Position numbers and translations under genes: made by a program. A DNA stretch of 64,000 bases from Dryomyza anilis (lineage: Eukaryota > Arthropoda > Insecta > Diptera > Dryomyzidae). Location of the stretch: NCBI GenBank assembly GCA_951804985.1, contig OX638130.1:125067593-125131592 (forward strand), in the 5' to 3' direction. The notes under the pieces are model-generated. The model was not told the origin of the DNA. It did not search any database and saw only the letters and a list, made by a program, of their open reading frames with translations. Of this stretch, positions 58,837-64,000 are shown piece by piece. Position 1 is the first letter of the stretch, and each line of letters begins with the position of its first letter.

Positions 58837-59883
58837 ACTAGCTGGACCCGTGCACAGCTGCGCCCGTGATAAGTTTTTCTAATTGCAAAACTATATCGTT
58901 TATAAAGTGTGGATACATTTACGCCCCTTTTTCCATTTTTAGTGCCAGTCTAGTCACTATTTTTCCCGCTCACATGGAACGTAGTGCCATGCCCATTTTT
59001 CCAATCCCGCTTACATTCTACTTTACTATTTAACATTTTAAAATGATCCTTCGTATCGATTTGTATAATTCTGCTCTTAGTAAGTCAGGAGTTAGCTTAT
59101 TTAAATTTTAGTAATGTGGGAGGTGCCACGCCCCATTGTCCCATTCCGTCCACATTCTAAGTAACTATTACAATGTTTAATATAATCTGTTGTTTTGATG
59201 TTTATAACTCTGCTCTTAGTAAGTAATGAGTTATAGAAATTTTAAAGATTTGGTTATATGAGAGATGCCACGCCCAGTTGTGCAATCCCGCCCATATTCT
59301 ACGTGACGATTGGAGTTTTAAATATGAACTAGATGGAAGGTGCCACGCCCTTTAATCCAATACCGCTCACATTCTACGTGACGATTGGAGGTTGTAATAT
59401 AAACCTTAGTTTCGATTTACATATATAACTCAAATCTTAGTAAGTCAGGAGTTACAACATTTTTATAGTTTTAGTCATATGTAAAGGGACACGCCCTTTT
59501 GTCAAATTTCGCCCACATTTGTAAAACAGATAAAGAACTACAATATACGTCACTTAGCCAAATTTCCTGACTGTGCTTATCTTAATTACACCGATATTTT
59601 TAATTAAAATTTCAATTTTGCCACGCCCATTTGTGTACCTTAGGAGGCGAATTTCAGAAAATCCCTTCGTAGTGCACACATCCGTCAAGAGATGAACACC
59701 CTGCCCAAATTTCATAGTCCTAGTATCAAATTTAGATATTTTCGATTTTCCGGATTTTCTTTTTTCCTAAACCACTCTTGCATTGATACAAACAAAATAC
59801 AAAAAGAATTAGGCAAATCCGTCTGTTCGTTCTCTCGTGATGCTCTGGCACACTCAGGATATTTGATTTTTATATATATAGAT
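58837..59883 (+). repeat. Interspersed repeat with recurrent GTGCCACGCCC blocks
   Basis: It starts AACTAGCTGGACCCGTGCAC and ends TTTTTATATATATAGAT. Inside, GTGCC(A/T)(C/T)GCCC followed by a CAATCCCGC(C/T)(C/T)ACATTCTA word occurs at about 58987, 59125, 59267, 59340 and 59487, with AACTCTGCTCTTAGTAAGTC then AGGAGTTA words between. Both ends are shared with the short copy at 61234-61418, and the body with 24420-24690 (minus). GCCACGCCC-rich repeats are common in flies; I cannot assign the class. Confidence 0.7.
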
Positions 59884-59946
59884 TTATGGACCCGTTGAGG
59901 CACAACTCTAATTAAAACCTTTAATTACAGTGTTCTACAAGAATTT

Positions 59947-60636
59947 TCCACAGAAATGAAACTTATCATTTCTGGTAGATTTCGGTCTCCTGATTCTTGC
60001 TGCGTACTCAGCAAGCCTGTCGAATCAGATAAACACCACGAGATTACGCAGTGCAATTTTCCCCATCATGTTTTCCCATAATGCGTACATCAGATGCTAA
60101 GAATTTTTTTCGATTTTGCATCTAGCACCACTACATTAAATATGTATGAAATTGTATATCTCTGCGTGCAATTTCCTCCATTTTAATCAAATCTTTCATA
60201 AATAAATTTCAAAAAATATTCCGAAAAATTTCAGTAAGATACAGTTTAAAACATTTTTTCGAAATTTTGACAGCAAACACATTGCGAACTAAAGTTTAAA
60301 TGTTTTTCAAGAGAGCTTAGATAATTGTGATAAATTACTCTTTTTTGGTAACACAAATTTCTTTTTGATTTTTTGCAAAAACTAATATCTGGACTCAGAT
60401 TTTGTTTACCAATTATCCGTAGGGAAAGGTTCATATTTTATTTTGTGATAAAGTTTGCATCTGCTACATGCCGAAATCGTGCGATAACTTGCGATATAAA
60501 GTACCAAAAATGGCCTTTTTTGCAACTTTGACTCGATTTTTTTGCAAAATCTCGACCTATAGGGAAAATTCTGAGTACGCAGCAAGAATCAGTAGACTGA
60601 AATCTACAAGAAATGATAAGTTTCATTTCTGTGGAC
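59947..60636. mobile_element. DNA element with ~70-bp terminal inverted repeats
   Basis: TCCACAGAAATGAAACTTAT then CATTTCTGGTAGATTTC and GATTCTTGCTGCGTACTCAG at the left (59947-60012) face the reverse complement at 60568-60636, ending TTTCATTTCTGTGGA. The length is 690 bp. Frames at 60438-60692 lie in the arms and interior and resemble no transposase. Confidence 0.75.
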
Positions 60637-61233
60637 GCCAACAACCCTCAATTTGTTATAGACAAATTCAATTTTTTAGGTTGATTTACTAAGAAATGAT
60701 TCAATATAATTTTTTTTTACTAAAATTAGCTTTTTTTTTAAACATTTTTTGTATTCGTATTTCCAAATATTTTTTAAAATTTAAAAACAAATTACTTAAA
60801 CTGAAAAATTTTACATCGTTTTTAAAATGCATGTAGTGTTTAACGTGTTACAAATCATTTGCCATTGTAAATCATGCGGAAGAAATACACAACATCACGG
60901 AAATTTACAATACTTAAGTACATATCTAATATCTTTCAAGCAATTTTTCACTTTTTTTTTGCGCGACCTTTGAGAGTCAATAATCATAAATAGAAAATAA
61001 TAAGGACAACATTCTGTATTCGAATGACGATTAAAGTTGACGAATGCCGTGGAAACCACGTCAACGTAGTTTAAATTTAAATAATACAAATTTTAGTAAA
61101 AATACCTACAATTATTTTTTTTTTGTAAACATTTTTTTTTTTTTTTTGAAAATTCCAAAAACATATATTTGTTTTATAGAACACCGTACGACAGAACTTT
61201 ATATTATATGATTAATTCATAATTAATATAATT
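60637..61233. other. Gene-free AT-rich DNA
   Basis: Poly-T runs at about 61115-61148; no gene seen. Confidence 0.4.
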
Positions 61234-61418
61234 AACTAGCTGGACCCGTGCACGACTCGTCCACGACAGTCAACCAATCCCACCGATATATAGCCTATAC
61301 TCTGCCCAGCCCCAACATACATATTGTGTCACAATTTTATTCAATTCGGTTCAGCCGTTTAGACGCCTATTCGGAACATACAGACATGCATACTTACATT
61401 TGCAAATATATAGTAGAT
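61234..61418 (+). repeat. Short copy of the AACTAGCTGGACCCGTGC repeat
   Basis: It has the same start (AACTAGCTGGACCCGTGCAC) and TATATAGTAGATT end as 58837-59883, but only 185 bp. The interior TTCGGTTCAGCCGTTTAGAC then GCCTATTCGGAACATACAGA is a word set common to arthropod interspersed elements with this head. The frame at 61248-61445 is inside it. Confidence 0.65.
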
Positions 61419-62157
61419 TCATCATATAGAATGCAGGTCGAATGAGTGATATTATATATTAAATTGCATATTTAAAAGTTAAAATTGATCCAGAAAAACT
61501 GGGAAATTTGTATTTTACGTATTTTGTCATGTGTGTAGCTAAAAGTAGAATTTTATCGTATGGTTTAATTAGTCTATGAAAACAAAAAGAACATTCAAAG
61601 CACGAAATATAAATATGACACTTACTTGAAAGATATTTTTTTATATGTTGATATCCTATTTCCAATTATGAAGCGTCGTTAGTTCAGAGTTTAGTGCATT
61701 GGACTGTTATCCGTCGGTCCAAATAGCCCTTTTCTAGTGAGCATATACCCAAATTGCCATTTGTTTCGAAATCGTTAAGAGATCAATGCGAAAAAAATTA
61801 GAAATCACACGATATCGGACACTTTAAGGTACCGATATCGTGCGTCAAATTGGACCTACATGGTAGGTAGATATCGATTCGAAAATTTTTGAAATCGGAA
61901 CGATATCGATGAAAAAAATGATCAATGTTCGATATTGCTTCGAAAAATATTACGATAACGATAAATGTTTATATATCTTGTCAATGAATTTAAATGTACG
62001 AAAAATTACAAAAAATAGAATCGCTAAAGGTACCAGATCGAATATTTTTCTCGAAGTTATTCGATAAAAATTCGAGGCATTGAAGGCCTCCGGGACTGGC
62101 AGACTGGGTATTGCCAAAAGATTTATCTAATATTTAAGAACATTGATGAACAAAGCG
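61419..62157. other. Gene-free DNA with a diverged SINE head and CGATATCG words
   Basis: GTTAGTTCAGAGTTTAGTGC then ATTGGACTGTTATCCG at about 61678 resembles the SINE tRNA-like head but is strongly diverged. ATATCGATTCGAA and ACGATATCG words fill 61800-62070. Confidence 0.4.
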
Positions 62158-62447
62158 GTAGCCGCGGTAGCTCAGTGGTTAGTGCGTTGGACTGCGAGCT
62201 GAAAGGTCCCGGTTCAACATCTTTTCATAGAAACATTTTTCTATACCGCGCTACCTCTCGGCAGTAAATGGCAAACCTACGAGAGTAAAACATTGCCTAT
62301 GAAAAGCTCTCACCCGCCGTTCATATTCGGCAATAAACTGTAAGTCCCACCACATTGAGTACAAATATAACATGCACAGCTCGAAATGGTGATAGAGCTC
62401 GGCCTAAGTTCTTATAGGACTGTAGTGCCAAACTATTATTATTATTA
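62158..62447 (+). mobile_element. tRNA-derived SINE, most complete copy
   Basis: It begins GTAGCCGCGGTAGCTCAGTG with an A-box (TAGCTCAGTGGTTAGT) and a B-box-like GGTTCAACATC. The body carries TATACCGCGCTACCTCTCGG, GGCAAACCTACGAGAGTAAA and AAAGCTCTCACCCGCCGTTC, then the 3' region GAGTACAAATATAACATGCA and a TATTATTATTA tail. The ~290-bp head-body-tail layout is that of a tRNA SINE. The 3' half is shared with 57651-57758. Confidence 0.85.
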
Positions 62448-62735
62448 AGGAAAATTCATTGCACCGTACGACAAAACTCAACTTGTGGCTGCACACATGA
62501 GAAAATTCTATATATTCTTGAAGTACGCTAACAAATAAAAGACACGTGTATCCCAGTTTTTCTAGATCAATTCGTTAAAGGGTTTTAATTGTATTAGAAA
62601 AGCAAATGAATATCAAAATTTTGATCGAACATTTGGAAAAAGTTCGATGTATTTCATAGCTGAGACATCACTAAGTGTGAATATGAAAATGTTTGTCTGA
62701 TATCAATTTGTTTAAATCTTTTATTTACATTTCAC
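62448..62735. other. Gene-free AT-rich DNA
   Basis: Nothing recognised. GCACCGTACGACAAAACTCA at 62461 resembles AACACCGTACGACAGAACTT at about 61180, so these may be flanks or ends of an undetermined element. Confidence 0.35.
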
Positions 62736-62763
62736 ATTCAGCCGAATTATTCGGTTACTTTGT

Positions 62764-62850
62764 ACAACCTCCTAGTCAGCAAGAATCAGGTTGTGCCAAC
62801 CTCCTAGTCAGCCAGCATGAGGTTGTTTAAACCTCCAAGTCAGCATGCCG
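62764..62850. repeat. Short tandem repeat, CAACCTCCTAGTCAGC unit
   Basis: Three units: CAACCTCCTAGTCAGCAAGA then ATCAGGTTGTG, CAACCTCCTAGTCAGCCAGC then ATGAGGTTGTT, and AAACCTCCAAGTCAGCATG. Each contains AACCTC and its near complement AGGTTGT, so each can form a small hairpin. Confidence 0.7.
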
Positions 62851-63149
62851 ACTACCAATTGAAATTTTATTTTAAAACATTTTTTATATATAAAACTTAT
62901 TTATATAAAGTTTTTTGTATGTATTTTTGATGCGTAAATACAATTTCAAAAAGTATATCTATTAATTTTTGTTCTCTGAGAAATAAAAACAGTATGAAAA
63001 ACATTTAATATTTTATTTTACCATAATTAAACAAAATACAAATCTTTTTCTAATGTCACATATGATCACATATTTTTAATATATACTTATTATATACTTA
63101 TTATATATACTGTAACAAATGCACAAACATCAAATTTTGACAGTATGAA

Positions 63150-63327
63150 AAATGCAATCATGAGGTTACGACAACCGAACGTGCAGTTGCACGGACTAAC
63201 ATTTCGGTTAGAGTACAAAATGGTACGTTCATTTTAATGACATGAGGTAGCAACAAATGTATTTCGGTTGCAACACTGAAACGTTGCTTCAATTAACCTC
63301 ATGCCAAAAGGGGATTTTTCTGTGTGT
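63150..63327. mobile_element. CACACAG/GTTGG-family MITE-like element, reversed copy
   Basis: The right end AACCTCATGCCAAAAGGGGA then TTTTTCTGTGTG is the reverse complement of the left end of the element at 18454. Inside are ATTTCGGTTGCAACACTG and GAGGTAGCAAC words typical of the family. The other end is not clear. Confidence 0.55.
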
Positions 63328-64000
63328 GTTTTTAAAAATTTCAAATGGGAATAAAAACCTTTAAATGAATTGATATTGGAATACCGATTTTATATCCATA
63401 CTCAGAGAGATCACAGCTACACAATATATTCCGTAAAAAATAAAACATATAAATTATGAAAATATTTTGTGCATTTGTAATTCAAATGCAAATAAAAACT
63501 ATAAAGCAATTATTGACCTAAAAAAAAAACTGGGTACACACAAATTCTTAGATGGTACGTGAAACTAGTCGATTTTTCATGTGTGCAAAACAGTTTCGGA
63601 CGGTGTTATATAAGAAAACTTTTTCGTAATATAGAGAAAATGTCCTTATTATAAGGAAACTTTTTCCATAGCGCTGTTTTAAGTTACATTTTTCATGTTA
63701 AACTGTTTTCATTGGAAACTGTTTTCCGTGCAAGGTGATTTGATAGTGCTTCATACAAACACTTGATTGACTTAAACTCTTTTAAATAACCCTATTAAAT
63801 TATTCAAATTATCAAAACATCACATATATTTTGATACTTACGCTTACAGCGTAATCTTATGAACTTTAAAACAAAACATATAATTAATAGAGATTAATGA
63901 ATTTATCCACACAAATAAATTAAAGTTGACCCCCCAAATTTAAGTGTATGTGTATTTAATTATGGGCATAGGTATGTATTATGTATATATAACACATATG
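63328..64000. other. Gene-free AT-rich DNA to the window edge
   Basis: At 63600-63720 a TATAAGAAAACTTTTTCGTA then TCCTTATTATAAGGAAAC stretch recurs in PAICS intron 3 (32390-32550). No gene is seen. Confidence 0.4.

Overview
This window looks like nuclear DNA of a higher fly (Diptera, Brachycera; a tephritid-like genome is my best guess, from protein similarity and the abundance of small DNA elements). It is AT-rich. Its genes have short GT-AG introns, and the proteins are clearly insect. No ribosomal RNA, true tRNA gene, CRISPR array or bacterial operon is visible.

Six protein-coding genes can be reconstructed exon by exon. On the minus strand, 13158-19080 encodes amidophosphoribosyltransferase (Prat), the first enzyme of de novo purine synthesis. 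Facing away from it on the plus strand, 28785-33657 encodes bifunctional PAICS (AIR carboxylase/SAICAR synthetase), steps 6 and 7 of the same pathway. The two are head to head, separated by about 9.7 kb of repeat-rich DNA. Next on plus come sulfiredoxin (34927-35799) and an unrecognised gene for a 457-residue nuclear-looking protein (40425-44396). The latter converges on Arp8 (minus, 44581-47635), an actin-related subunit of INO80 chromatin remodellers. Methylthioribulose-1-phosphate dehydratase (APIP/MtnB, methionine salvage) lies at 50416-51403 on plus. All six have uninterrupted reading frames and phase-consistent splice sites.

Region by region: 1-13 kb is gene-poor and holds small inverted-repeat elements, degenerate tandem repeats and one less AT-rich stretch (about 6.2-8.1 kb). 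13-19 kb is Prat, its large intron seeded with MITE-like elements. 19-28.7 kb is the shared upstream region, packed with several MITE families and a SINE. 28.8-33.7 kb is PAICS, with a dead Tc1/mariner copy in intron 3. 33.7-40.4 kb has sulfiredoxin, a 44-bp minisatellite and a DNA transposon carrying a 443-bp perfect tandem duplication. 40.4-47.6 kb is the convergent pair, with a LINE fragment and MITEs in introns. 47.9-49.6 kb is an unusual transposon whose two arms are inverted arrays of a roughly 20-bp repeat around a decayed DDE transposase. 50.4-51.4 kb is the MtnB gene. 51.6-54.4 kb is a 19-bp satellite. 54.4-64 kb is non-coding: nested palindromic elements, a repeat with recurring GCCACGCCC blocks, and SINE copies.

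Functionally, Prat and PAICS act in one pathway, and MtnB works in the salvage route that recovers methionine from the adenosine-derived by-product methylthioadenosine. Whether this proximity has regulatory meaning is inference. The most noteworthy items are the head-to-head purine gene pair, the repeat-armed transposon at 47905-49597, the mitochondrial-looking upstream reading frame of sulfiredoxin, and the unknown gene at 40.4-44.4 kb. I found no clearly new enzymatic or defence system.
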